From: Nocardiopsis metallicus
GTDB lineage: Bacteria > Actinomycetota > Actinomycetes > Streptosporangiales > Streptosporangiaceae
Assembly: GCF_014201115.1 (NCBI RefSeq)
Contig: NZ_JACHDO010000001.1
Location: 5,828,001-5,892,000, forward strand
Direction of reading: 5' to 3'
DNA length: 64,000 nt
In this document: piece after piece, positions 1 to 7,870 of the stretch
How the letters are laid out: every line of letters starts with the position of its first letter
Numbering within the stretch: position 1 is the stretch's first letter
Translations under genes and position numbers: made by a program
Notes under the pieces: generated by a model
Told to the model about the DNA's origin: nothing
The model's database searches: none
Seen by the model: the letters and a program-made list of their open reading frames with translations, nothing else

Positions 1-161
1 GGCGTAACCGGTGGCAGAAGCGGAGTTCACGTCAGTCGGCGGCCCCTCGGACCACTGACTGAGAACCCCGGCCGGGAGACCCCTGGCACCGTCCGTCCCC
101 AGCGAGGACTCCCGGCCGGGCCGCACACGCGAACGACCGAACACCGACTTTGAGGACTCCC

Positions 162-944
162 ATGTTCGACAACACCCGTACCTCGGCCCGGACCCTGCTG
201 ATCGCCGCCACCACCGCCGGCTTCGTCGCCCTCGGCGGCGGTCTGGCCTCCGCGGACACCCTCGACCGCGTCGCCAACCCGGGCACGGTCAACAAGGTCG
301 CCAACCCGGGCACGGTCAACAAGGTCGCCAACCCGGGCACGGTCAACAAGATCACCGCTCCGGGCGTCGCCGACCCGGACGTCAGTGTTCCGCAGGTCGA
401 GCTCCCCGAGGCCCCCGAGGCCCCCGAGGTCACCGCACCCGACACCAACGGTGTCGCGGACTCCGCGCAGGAGCTGGCCGACAGTGCCGACGCGACCGTC
501 CCGCAGGTGAACGCCCCGGAGCCGAGCACCGACGAGTACACCGCCGCTGCCCGCGGCGTCACCTACTCCGTGCTCTACGCCGTCACCGTGGCCCGTGGAG
601 ACGCCGAGGCCGTCGCCTTCGAGGCAGCTTCCGTGACGGGCCAGGTCCTGGACGGCGTCGACACCGACACCGACATCGACCTGGAGGTCGTCGACGCCCT
701 GCCTGGGACCGACGGCCTCGCCGAGCTCCCCGAGGCGGCTGACGTCGAGGGTGCGACCGAAGCAGTCGAGCTGCCCGACGCGGCCGACGTCGACGCCGGG
801 GCACTGTCCGAGGCCCCCGGCGTCGAGGAGGTCGAGGACGCCGTCGGCGGCGCCCCGTCCGACCTGGCCGACCCCGACGCCGTGGACACCGGCCTCGTCG
901 GCGCCGAGGCCCCGGACACCGACCTGCCCGGCGGTCTGCTCTAA
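162..944 (+). CDS. Secreted protein with three short tandem repeats
   Basis: Function not recognised. The 260-residue protein begins with a Sec-type signal peptide: basic N-terminus, hydrophobic stretch at about 11-28, and an ALA-S-A type site giving likely cleavage after Ala31. Mature residues 37-63 are three exact copies of VANPGTVNK, encoded by 27-bp units at 270-350. The rest is acidic and rich in Ala, Pro, Glu and Asp, with no cysteine, no sorting signal and no further membrane segment, so it is probably released or loosely wall-associated. The ATG at 162 is preferred over the in-frame TTG at 150 because a GAGGA ribosome site lies 6-10 bases upstream. It stands alone, convergent with gabD. 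Confidence 0.8.
   Translation: MFDNTRTSARTLLIAATTAGFVALGGGLASADTLDRVANPGTVNKVANPGTVNKVANPGTVNKITAPGVADPDVSVPQVELPEAPEAPEVTAPDTNGVADSAQELADSADATVPQVNAPEPSTDEYTAAARGVTYSVLYAVTVARGDAEAVAFEAASVTGQVLDGVDTDTDIDLEVVDALPGTDGLAELPEAADVEGATEAVELPDAADVDAGALSEAPGVEEVEDAVGGAPSDLADPDAVDTGLVGAEAPDTDLPGGLL
270..350 (+). repeat. Three 27-bp in-frame tandem repeats
   Basis: Three consecutive identical 27-bp units (270-296, 297-323, 324-350) inside the secreted-protein gene, each encoding VANPGTVNK. Perfect nucleotide identity suggests recent expansion or homogenisation. Confidence 0.95.
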
Positions 945-958
945 AGAGCCCAAGGACC

Positions 959-988
959 GCGTGCCCCGTTCGCTGAGCGGGCGCACGC
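959..988 (+). terminator. Hairpin after the secreted-protein gene
   Basis: Imperfect inverted repeat 15 bases after the stop codon: GCGTGC plus CCCG pairs with CGGG plus GCACGC around a single bulge. There is no T-run, as is common for actinomycete terminators. Confidence 0.4.
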
Positions 989-1342
989 GGCCTCGGGCGG
1001 CGTGTGAGCCGCTCCGCCCAGACGGAGGCGTCCGTGGAACCGTGGGGGTTCGCGGCGCGCTTCCGGCGGGGCGCAGGGGGCACGGGAGGAGCCCCCAGCC
1101 GCCCGAGGCACCTCCAGCGGCTCCGGGGAAGAAGGAAGGCGGGTTCGCGGCCGGGCGGGCTGTCGCGGACCCCTTCCCCGGAGCCGCGCCCTCTCCTCGT
1201 TACCCGGGCCGCGGGCCCCGGGGCGTCCTTTCCATGTCCGAAACCCGCCTTTCCCCTTATCGCTCCTCGCAGTTTTGGCGCCCCTTTTCCCGGGCGCCGT
1301 TTCATGCTTTCGGAAACAAAGGGGGACAGGCGGGAATCCGGA
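989..1342. other. Convergent intergenic stretch, nothing recognised
   Basis: About 350 GC-rich bases between two convergent genes. I see no convincing gene, RNA or repeat; open frames here lack ribosome sites and resemble no known family. Confidence 0.6.
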
Positions 1343-2809
1343 TCAGCTGAGTCCGCCGATGCCCACGTACTTGGTGTCCAGGAACTCGTCGATGCCGACC
1401 CGGCCGCCCTCACGGCCCAGACCCGAGTGCTTGACCCCGCCGAACGGCGCCGCCGGGTTGGACACCACGCCCTGGTTGAGGCCGACCATGCCGGTCTCCA
1501 GGGCCTCGCTGACCCGCATCGCCCGGTTGAGGTCCCGGGTGTACAGGTAGCTGACCAGGCCGAACTCGGTGTCGTTGGCGGCCCGGACCGCTTCCTCCTC
1601 GGTCTCGAAGGTCAGTACCGGGGCCACCGGTCCGAAGATCTCGGTGTTGGACAGCTCCGCGGCGAAGGGCACGTCGGCGAGCACCGTCGGCTGGTAGAAG
1701 TGCCCGGGGCCCTCGCCCGCGCCGCCGCCGACGAGCACGCGCGCGCCCCGCTCCACGGCGTCGTCCACCAGGCTCTGCACCTTCTGCCGGGCCTTGTCGT
1801 CGATCAGCGGTCCCACGTCGGCGTTCTCGTCCAGCCCCCGGCCCAGCCGCAGCGCGCCCATGCGCTCGCTGAGCCGCCGGGAGAACTCCTCCGCGATCCC
1901 GGACTGCGCGTAGATCCGGTTTGCCGCCGTGCAGGCCTCACCGATGTTGCGCATCTTGGCGAGCATCGCCCCGTCCACCGCGGCGCCCAGGTCGGCGTCG
2001 TCGAAGACCAGGAACGGGGCGTTGCCGCCCAGCTCCATGGAGGTGCGCAGGACCTGGGGCGCGCTCTGCTCCAGCAGCTTCCTGCCCACGGCAGTGGAGC
2101 CGGTGAAGGAGAGCTTGCGGATGCGGCCGTCCGTGAGGAGGGGCTCGGTGACCCCGCCGGGGTCGGTCGTGGGCAGGACGCTCAGGACGCCCTCGGGCAG
2201 GCCCGCCTCGTCGAGGATCCCGGCCAGGGCCAGCGCGGACAGGGGGGTCTGGTGGGCGGGCTTGAGGATCATCGTGCACCCGGAGGCGATGGCCGGGCCG
2301 ATCTTGCGGGTGCCCATCGCCATGGGGAAGTTCCAGGGGGTGATGAGCATGCAGGGGCCGACCGGCTGGCGCATGACGAGGAAGCGCGACTTGCCGTCCG
2401 GGGAGGTGGCGAAACCGCCGTCGATCCGCACGGCCTCCTCGGCGAACCAGCGGAAGAACTCGGCGGCGTAGGCGATCTCCCCCTTGGCCTCGGCGAGAGG
2501 CTTGCCCATCTCCAGGGTCATCAGGACCGCCAGCTCCTCCTGGCGCTCCATGAGCAGCTGGAAGCTCCGGTACAGGATCTGGCTGCGCTCGCGGGGCGCG
2601 ACCTTCGCCCACCCCGGCTGCGCCCGCTCGGCCGCGTCCAGGGCCTCCAGGGCGTCCTGCTTGCCCGCGTCCGCGACCTCGCACAGCACCCTGCGGGTGG
2701 AGGGGTCCTCGACCTCGAAGGCGGCTCCGGAGGAGGCGTCCCGCCACTTTCCGCCCAGGAAGAGCCTCTTGTCCACCTGTGCGACGACCTGTGCTTCGCG
2801 ATCCGACAT
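1343..2809 (-). CDS. gabD: Succinate-semialdehyde dehydrogenase (NAD(P)+)
   Basis: Oxidises succinic semialdehyde to succinate, the second step of GABA breakdown, in the cytoplasm. The 488-residue length fits the aldehyde dehydrogenase superfamily. Visible motifs are the cofactor segment ITPWNFPMAM, FTGST, the general base in MELGGN (Glu259) and the catalytic cysteine in GEACTAANR (Cys293). The ATG at 2809 follows a strong GGAGGAGA ribosome site. It is divergent from gabT across a 159-bp promoter region, which supports the substrate assignment. By sequence alone it could be another aldehyde dehydrogenase of the GabD/AldA group. Confidence 0.85.
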   Translation of the reverse strand: MSDREAQVVAQVDKRLFLGGKWRDASSGAAFEVEDPSTRRVLCEVADAGKQDALEALDAAERAQPGWAKVAPRERSQILYRSFQLLMERQEELAVLMTLEMGKPLAEAKGEIAYAAEFFRWFAEEAVRIDGGFATSPDGKSRFLVMRQPVGPCMLITPWNFPMAMGTRKIGPAIASGCTMILKPAHQTPLSALALAGILDEAGLPEGVLSVLPTTDPGGVTEPLLTDGRIRKLSFTGSTAVGRKLLEQSAPQVLRTSMELGGNAPFLVFDDADLGAAVDGAMLAKMRNIGEACTAANRIYAQSGIAEEFSRRLSERMGALRLGRGLDENADVGPLIDDKARQKVQSLVDDAVERGARVLVGGGAGEGPGHFYQPTVLADVPFAAELSNTEIFGPVAPVLTFETEEEAVRAANDTEFGLVSYLYTRDLNRAMRVSEALETGMVGLNQGVVSNPAAPFGGVKHSGLGREGGRVGIDEFLDTKYVGIGGLS

Positions 2810-2919
2810 GTTCTCTCCTCCGTCGACGGGCCTCCCCGGTAGAGGGGGCCTGTGGTCAGAACTGCCCGACGTGCGTCCGCTGGACACCGCCGCGTCCCGG
2901 ATGTTTCCATAGCAGCGTC

Positions 2920-2933
2920 GATTGTCAACAATC
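2920..2933. promoter_or_regulatory. Palindrome between gabD and gabT (GntR-like operator)
   Basis: GATTGT-CA-ACAATC, two 6-bp inverted arms in an otherwise GC-rich divergent promoter region. The TTGT..ACAA core resembles operators of FadR-type GntR repressors. No GntR gene is adjacent, so the regulator is unknown. Confidence 0.45.
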
Positions 2934-2968
2934 CTACGGAACCCGATACAAGGAATTGAGGCCATCGC

Positions 2969-4219
2969 ATGGCGGAGCTCTCCCCGGCCCTCAAGCAGGC
3001 GACCCCCGTCGTCGCCGCACGAGGCGAGGGTGTCTACATCTACGACGATGACGACCGCCGCTTCCTGGACTTCACCGCCGGGATCGGAGTCACCAGCACC
3101 GGGCACTGCCACCCGAAGGTGGTCGCCGCCGCCCAGGAGCAGGTCGCGACGCTGATCCACGGCCAGTACACCACCGTGATGCACAAGCCCCTGCTGCGAC
3201 TCACCGAGCGCCTCGGCGAGGTCCTGCCCGAAGGCATCGACCGGCTGTTCTACGTGAACTCCGGCAGCGAGGCGGTGGAGGCCGCGCTGCGCCTGGCCCG
3301 CCAGGCCACCGGCCGACAGAACGCCGTGGTCTTCCAGGGTTCCTTCCACGGCCGCACCATGGGCGCCGCCTCCCTGACCACCTCCGGGGTGAAGATCCGC
3401 GCCGGCATCGGCCCCCTGGTCCCCGGCGTGGTGGTCTCGCCCTTCCCGTACGCCTACCGGCTCGGCCTCTCCGAGGAAGAAGCCGTGGCCTACGCACTGC
3501 GCGAGCTGGACTACCAGTTCGCCACGGTGACCTCCCCGAAGGACACCGCCGCGGTGTTCATCGAGCCGGTCCTCGGCGAGGGCGGTTACGTCCCCGTCCC
3601 GGACGCCTTCCTCCAGGGGCTGCGCGAGCGCGCCGACCAGCACGGGTTCCTGCTGATCGCCGACGAGGTCCAGACCGGATTCGGCCGCACCGGTACCTTC
3701 TGGGGCCACGAGCCCTCGGGGATCCGCCCGGACATCGTCATCACCGCCAAGGGCCTGGCCAGCGGCTTCCCGCTCTCGGCCATCGCCGCGCCGAACGCCA
3801 TCATGGAGAAGGCCTGGCCGGGCTCCCAGGGCGGCACCTACGGCGGCAACGCCGTGTCCTGCGCCGCCGCGCTGGCCACCCTGGACGTCATCCAGGAGGA
3901 AGGCCTCGTGGAGAACGCGGCCCGCCAGGGCGAGCGCCTCCAGCAGGGGCTGGCCAAGATCGCCGAGGCCCACCCGGCCATCGGCGACGTCCGCGGCCGC
4001 GGCCTGATGCGGGCCAACGAGTTCGTCACCCCGGACGGCAGCCCCGACGGCGCCGCCGCCCTGCGCGTCCAGCAGGCCGCCGCCCAGAACGGTCTGCTCC
4101 TGCTGACCTGCGGCCCGGCGGGCAACGTCGTCCGCTTCATCCCGGCCCTGGTGGTCAACGCCGACCAGGTCGACACCGCCCTGGAGCTGTGGGCTGCCTC
4201 CGTGGAGGAAGCCATCTGA
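2969..4219 (+). CDS. gabT: 4-aminobutyrate--2-oxoglutarate aminotransferase
   Basis: Class III PLP-dependent transaminase that would move the amino group of GABA to 2-oxoglutarate, giving succinic semialdehyde for the divergent gabD. The 416 residues have the expected order: YVNSGSEAVEAALRLAR (phosphate and substrate pocket), FHGRTMGA, the PLP-binding aspartate in IADEVQTGFGRTG, and the Schiff-base lysine in ITAKGLASG (Lys261). The ATG at 2969 follows an AAGGAATTGAGG ribosome site. Ornithine or other omega-amino acid transaminases share these motifs, so the GABA assignment leans on gabD. Confidence 0.87.
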   Translation: MAELSPALKQATPVVAARGEGVYIYDDDDRRFLDFTAGIGVTSTGHCHPKVVAAAQEQVATLIHGQYTTVMHKPLLRLTERLGEVLPEGIDRLFYVNSGSEAVEAALRLARQATGRQNAVVFQGSFHGRTMGAASLTTSGVKIRAGIGPLVPGVVVSPFPYAYRLGLSEEEAVAYALRELDYQFATVTSPKDTAAVFIEPVLGEGGYVPVPDAFLQGLRERADQHGFLLIADEVQTGFGRTGTFWGHEPSGIRPDIVITAKGLASGFPLSAIAAPNAIMEKAWPGSQGGTYGGNAVSCAAALATLDVIQEEGLVENAARQGERLQQGLAKIAEAHPAIGDVRGRGLMRANEFVTPDGSPDGAAALRVQQAAAQNGLLLLTCGPAGNVVRFIPALVVNADQVDTALELWAASVEEAI

Positions 4220-4368
4220 GGAGCCCGGACGCCGCCGGGACCCCGGCGGCGTCCGCATGGTCGGCGTCACACCCCACAATGGCGCGAAGGCACTCCGGCA
4301 CCGTGATAGAGTCGGAGACGTCGCAAGGGAGAGCAGGACTCACCCGGGCGACACACAACTGAAGACCT

Positions 4369-4444
4369 GCACTCGTAGCTCAATGGATAGAGCATCTGAC
4401 TACGGATCAGAAGGTTGGGGGTTCGAGTCCTCCCGAGTGCGCCA
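4369..4444 (+). tRNA. tRNA-Arg (anticodon ACG)
   Basis: A 76-base cloverleaf with encoded CCA. The acceptor GCACTCG pairs with CGAGTGC, the D-stem is GCTC/GAGC, the anticodon stem TCTGA/TCAGA carries loop CTACGGA (anticodon ACG, reads CGN arginine codons after inosine modification), and the T-loop is TTCGAGT. The discriminator base is G. A relic of an integrase lies 137 bases beyond the 3' end, so this tRNA may have been an attachment site. Confidence 0.97.
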
Positions 4445-4462
4445 CCTTGAGACAGTGGAGAG

Positions 4463-4501
4463 GCCGCCCGAACTGGTAAAACAGCTCGGGCGGCTTCTTT
4501 T
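4463..4501 (+). terminator. Intrinsic terminator of tRNA-Arg
   Basis: Nine-bp stem GCCGCCCGA (4463-4471) / TCGGGCGGC (4486-4494), 14-base loop, then TTCTTTT: a classical Rho-independent terminator 18 bases after the tRNA. Confidence 0.9.
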
Positions 4502-4580
4502 GTGCCATGGGTGGGGAGCCCTTGTGCGGGCCGCGACGCACATTCGGTGCAGATGCCATGGGTCGGTCCCGGTGTCTGTT

Positions 4581-4913
4581 TCAGGCGGCGAGGACCCGGG
4601 ACCGCGCGGCGTCCCTTGTTTTGGCCACCTCGTCCAGGTGGCCCGGGAACAGGTGCCCGTACCGGTCGAGGGCCATCGTGGCGGTCGCGCTCACCAGCGC
4701 CTCGACCTGCTCGGGGTTGGAGACGTCGCAGACGGTTCCGTCCGCCTCGAACCCCTCGGCCCGCAGGCCCTTGACCGTGTCGGCGACGCCCTCGGCGTCA
4801 CGCGCGCAGATGTGGATCCGGTGGTTGAGGCGGCCGAGCCCCCGTGCCACGGCGAGGCCGATACCGCTGGTGGCTCCGGTGACGAGGGCGACGGGTGAGT
4901 TCTGTGCATCCAT
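4581..4913 (-). pseudogene. Polyketide ketoreductase N-terminus fused to integrase C-terminus
   Basis: A 110-codon frame made of two unrelated parts. Residues 1 to about 74 are the start of a short-chain dehydrogenase of the actIII type that reduces type II polyketide chains: nucleotide motif VTGATSGIGLAVARGLG, then CARDAEGVADTVKGL and CDVSNPEQVEALV. The catalytic Ser-Tyr-Lys half is missing. From about residue 77 the sequence becomes ATMALDRYGHLFP, the C-terminal end of a tyrosine recombinase including its catalytic tyrosine (Tyr85). The junction near 4690 is in frame. Neither half can be active. The integrase end faces the tRNA-Arg, as in tRNA-integrating actinomycete elements. Confidence 0.8.
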
Positions 4914-5040
4914 GCTGTTCTCCGGTGACGTCGGAAAGAGGGTGCTAACGCCTGGTTCCAGGTTCGGGGACCGGCCTTGAGGCCGTCTTGAGAAAAGGTG
5001 GACGTGCTCGGGAGAGGCGGACGCGCCTGGCGACAGCGAG

Positions 5041-5288
5041 TTAGTCGCAGAGAACGATGGCCGCGGGCCGTACGGCCCGCACCAGCGAGTCGACGGTCCG
5101 CTGGACGTTCCCCTGCCCGGGTACGAGGGGGTGTGGGCGTAGCCGCGGTCGCGCGCCTGCTCGGAGTTGTAGGGGTCGACCAGGAAGTGCGACGTGAATC
5201 CCGCTTCCGACAGCTGGTCGGCCAGGTCCAGGCCCAGCGTGGTCTCGTGGTGGGTCTTCGCCACCGGGGCAATGAACAGCAGCTGCAT
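5041..5288 (-). pseudogene. Short frameshifted N-terminal fragment, possibly glycosyltransferase-like
   Basis: The ATG at 5288 opens a frame starting MQLLFIAPVAKTHHETTLGL, which looks like the N-terminal nucleotide-fold half of a glycosyltransferase-like protein (family uncertain). After about 58 codons, near 5110-5125, the natural reading frame shifts by one base; continuing in the other frame gives TVDSLVRAVRPAAIVLCD and a stop at 5041. The whole fragment is about 82 residues, far below any complete glycosyltransferase. It lies between the aminotransferase and ketoreductase fragments on the same strand. Confidence 0.55.
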
Positions 5289-5351
5289 TCGTCTGCTCTC
5301 GGCTGGTCGTGTCGGTGTGTTCCCGGGTCTGCGCCGGAGCGCCCGGGGCCT

Positions 5352-5774
5352 TCACCGGCGCGCTTCGAGGGCGGTGCGCAGCGCGGTGACCACGGTGGCC
5401 AGGTCGGTGTCCGACAGGCCCTGGTGGATCGGCAGGCACAGGGTCTCCTCGGCCGCCGCCTCGGTGTTGGGCAGGTGCGTCGGCTCGGCCGGGCGAAACG
5501 CCTCGACCAGGTGCAGCGGCGGGTAGCGGAAGGTGGTGTACACGCCGGCGTCCCGCAGGTCCGCCGCGACCCCGTCCCTGAGTTCGGCGTCCATCTGGAC
5601 CCAGTAGAAGTAGCCGCTGGTCGTGTGTCCCTCGGGAAGTGCCGGGGGCGGGCGGAGCCCGGGAAGGTCGGCCAGCGCCCGGTCGTAGAAGGCGAAGTTT
5701 CGGCTGTCGAGAGCCTGCCTCTGCTCCGCGTAGAACTGGAGGACTTCGGTGTAGAGCTCCTTGGGGACCGCCAT
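5352..5774 (-). pseudogene. C-terminal half of a DegT/DnrJ/EryC1 sugar aminotransferase
   Basis: The 140-residue frame matches the C-terminal domain of PLP-dependent sugar aminotransferases that make amino-deoxysugars for antibiotics: SGYFYWVQMD, GVYTTFRYPPLH and LCLPIHQGLSDTDL are typical. The N-terminal domain of about 220-240 residues, with the PLP lysine, is absent; residues 1-15 look like unrelated leader or residual sequence. It cannot bind PLP. An AGGAGAGAGC-like ribosome site precedes the ATG at 5774, so a start region may have been retained while the middle was lost. It belongs with the other broken biosynthetic genes around it. Confidence 0.8.
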
Positions 5775-5968
5775 GCTCTCTCCTTCTGCGCGCGGTGATC
5801 GGGCGCGTTCCGTGCGCGGTGATCTGGCGGAGCCAACATCGCCGCCCGGATTCGAAAGGCGCTGGAGCCGTGGTGGACGTCCGGCTTCCCTGTTCCTTCG
5901 AGTGGGGGTCGAGGGGCGGCTGCCACGCTCGGGTCGCCAACGGACGGACAGCGAAGAGGTGTCGCGGT

Positions 5969-6445
5969 ATGACTAGTGAACAGGACTCCATGCGCCCCGA
6001 CGAGGTCGGGGAGTTCTACGACGACCGCGGGTGGCTTTATGAGATCTTCATGGGCCAGAACCTGCATATCGGCTGGTGGGACGAGGTGCAGCCGGAACTG
6101 GACCCCAAGGACCGCCTCACCGACGTTCTCATCGAGCGCACCGAGCTCTCCGACCAGCTGCGCGAGGTGCTCAAGGAGGGCTTCACGGTCTCCGCTCTGC
6201 CGACCGCGCAGGAGTACCAGAGCCTGTTCGCCGAGGCCGGGTTCACCGTGGCCAGGACCACGGACGCCACCCCGCACCTGCGGCGGTCGGCGGAGCGGAT
6301 CGAACACGTCGTGGCGGAGCACTACCCGACGGTGGTGCACAAGGGCGGACGGGAGTTCGCGGAGGAGTTCAGGGCGATGATCTCCCAGGTGTCTGTACTG
6401 GAGCGCGACCACCTGGGCTACACGATCGTCGAGGCCACCGCCTGA
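5969..6445 (+). pseudogene. SAM-dependent methyltransferase lacking its SAM-binding core
   Basis: The frame is open for 158 residues with a proper ATG at 5969 behind AAGAGG. Residues 14-40 (EFYDDRGWLYEIFMGQN, LHIGWWD) are the usual N-terminal lid of small-molecule methyltransferases. Residues from about 60 (LREVLKEGF, YQSLFAEAGFTV) to the end match the C-terminal part. Nearly the whole Rossmann domain, including the glycine-rich SAM motif, is missing between residues 50 and 65. This fits an in-frame deletion of roughly 100-130 codons. Intact relatives are about 270-290 residues and methylate polyketides or their sugars. Confidence 0.75.
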
Positions 6446-6492
6446 GCCGTTCCCGGCCCTGGTCGCGTGCGCCCGGTCCCCGGCCGGAGCGC

Positions 6493-7624
6493 TCAGCCGA
6501 CCAGGGACTCGACCTTCCCGAGCACGGCGGCGGGGGTGGGCAGGGAGCGCATCTCCGTGCGGATCTCGGCCGCCTTCCTGGTGTACTCCGGGTCGTCGAG
6601 GACCCTTTCGCGGGCGTCGGCGATGTTCTCGGGCGAGTCCTCGCCGGGCAGGAGCATCTCCGCCGCTCCCGAGTCCCGGAGCCGCGTCGAGTAGTCCACG
6701 ACGTAGGGGAGGTAGGGGACGACCACCTGGGGAACGCCGTTGGCCATGCCAGTCAGCATGGTGTTCCCGCCGGCGTGGTGCACCAGGAGATCACAGGTGG
6801 GGGCCAGCACGTCCAGTGGCAACCAGCCCACCCGGATTTCCTCGGGCAGGTGGGGCAGCTCGGAGACCACTTTCTGCGGGGCGGCGATCAGCAGCTCCAT
6901 GTCGAGGGAGGAGACCTTCTCCGCCAGCCCGGACAGGATGTCGAGGTCGAACTCCGGGGTGACCCGGCTCCCGGCGGTGACCAGTACCCGGCGGCGTTCC
7001 CCCTTGGCGTACATCCAGGGTTCGACCGCCCCCTGCGTGCTGATCGGGATGTACCGCATGAGCTCGGCGGGCTGGGCGTCGGCCCGGCGCAGGCTCGGGG
7101 GACAGACGTCGATGAACAGGTCCGGCTCGGGCATGCTCCGCAGGCCCAGGCGCTGGAGTTCCGGGGCCAGCTCCGCGGCCGCGGCCAGGTCGATCATCCG
7201 GGGCTCGCCCATGTCCACGGCGTGCTGGACGAAGGGCACCCCCAGGTGCGCGGCGACCAGTCCGGCGGAGAAGGACAGGGCCCCTCCGACGACGACGTCC
7301 GGACGCCAGGCGGCGGTGAGTTCGAGCAGACCGTCCAGGCTCCCCGCGGCGAAGCGGCCCATCCCCCCTGCCGTTGAAGATGAACGGCTCGTGCAGGTCA
7401 GTCGGCCGTTCGACCGGCTCCCCGTCACGGTCGCGGAACATGAAGTCGAGCATGGTCAGACGGGTGACCGGCACACAGGGCAGACCGGTCCCGGCCACCG
7501 TGTCGACGACGTTCTCCGGGGCGGCGACGGACACCTCGTGCCCGGTGTTGCGCGCGGCCAGGGCCAGGGGGGTGATCGCGAAGATCACACCGCCGCTTCC
7601 TCCTGCGACAAAGAGCATTCTCAT
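6493..7624 (-). pseudogene. Antibiotic-type UDP/dTDP-sugar glycosyltransferase, frameshifted
   Basis: Near full-length glycosyltransferase of the GT-B (MGT/EryCIII-like) group that attaches deoxysugars to polyketides. The first 85 codons from ATG 7624 (LFVAGGSGGVIFAITPLAL, GHEVSVAAP) are in one frame; the remainder, including the donor-site region LLVHHAGGNTMLTGMANGVP, is in another. The switch falls at the C6/G6 homopolymer at 7363-7368, where a single inserted or deleted base would restore a protein of about 375 residues. It may be a true null allele, a slippage-switchable gene, or a sequencing error. It is divergent from the operon starting at 7871. Confidence 0.8.
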
Positions 7625-7733
7625 GCCGCTGATTCTGAGCCGGTGCGGTCAAGGGCGGTTCGAGGAGGCCTCGACCGAACCCCTCGCACCTGGCCGTGCG
7701 CTGTTTCGACGAAGGTGACCAGGCCAGTTGACA

Positions 7734-7747
7734 TCAAGTGCACTTGA
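7734..7747. promoter_or_regulatory. Perfect 14-bp palindrome in a divergent promoter region
   Basis: TCAAGTG-CACTTGA, lying between two TTGACA hexamers (7728-7733 and 7744-7749). The second overlaps the palindrome edge and could serve as a -35 element for the operon at 7871. The arrangement looks like a repressor site covering a promoter; no regulator gene remains nearby. Confidence 0.5.
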
Positions 7748-7870
7748 CATCCGAGGATGCGAGTGGAGTACTTCCGGACCCGTGTGACGGAGGACCGAGG
7801 ATTAACCGGGACTTTGGCCGCCCGAGTCCGCGACATCGCTCACCACCGGCACTGAAGTAAGGAACAGCAG

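Noticed and set aside
1343..4279. A 978-codon open frame on the minus strand covering gabD and the gabT region
   Set aside because: Only the first-described 488 codons (start 2809) resemble a protein; the upstream part is the mirror of gabT in a GC-rich genome.
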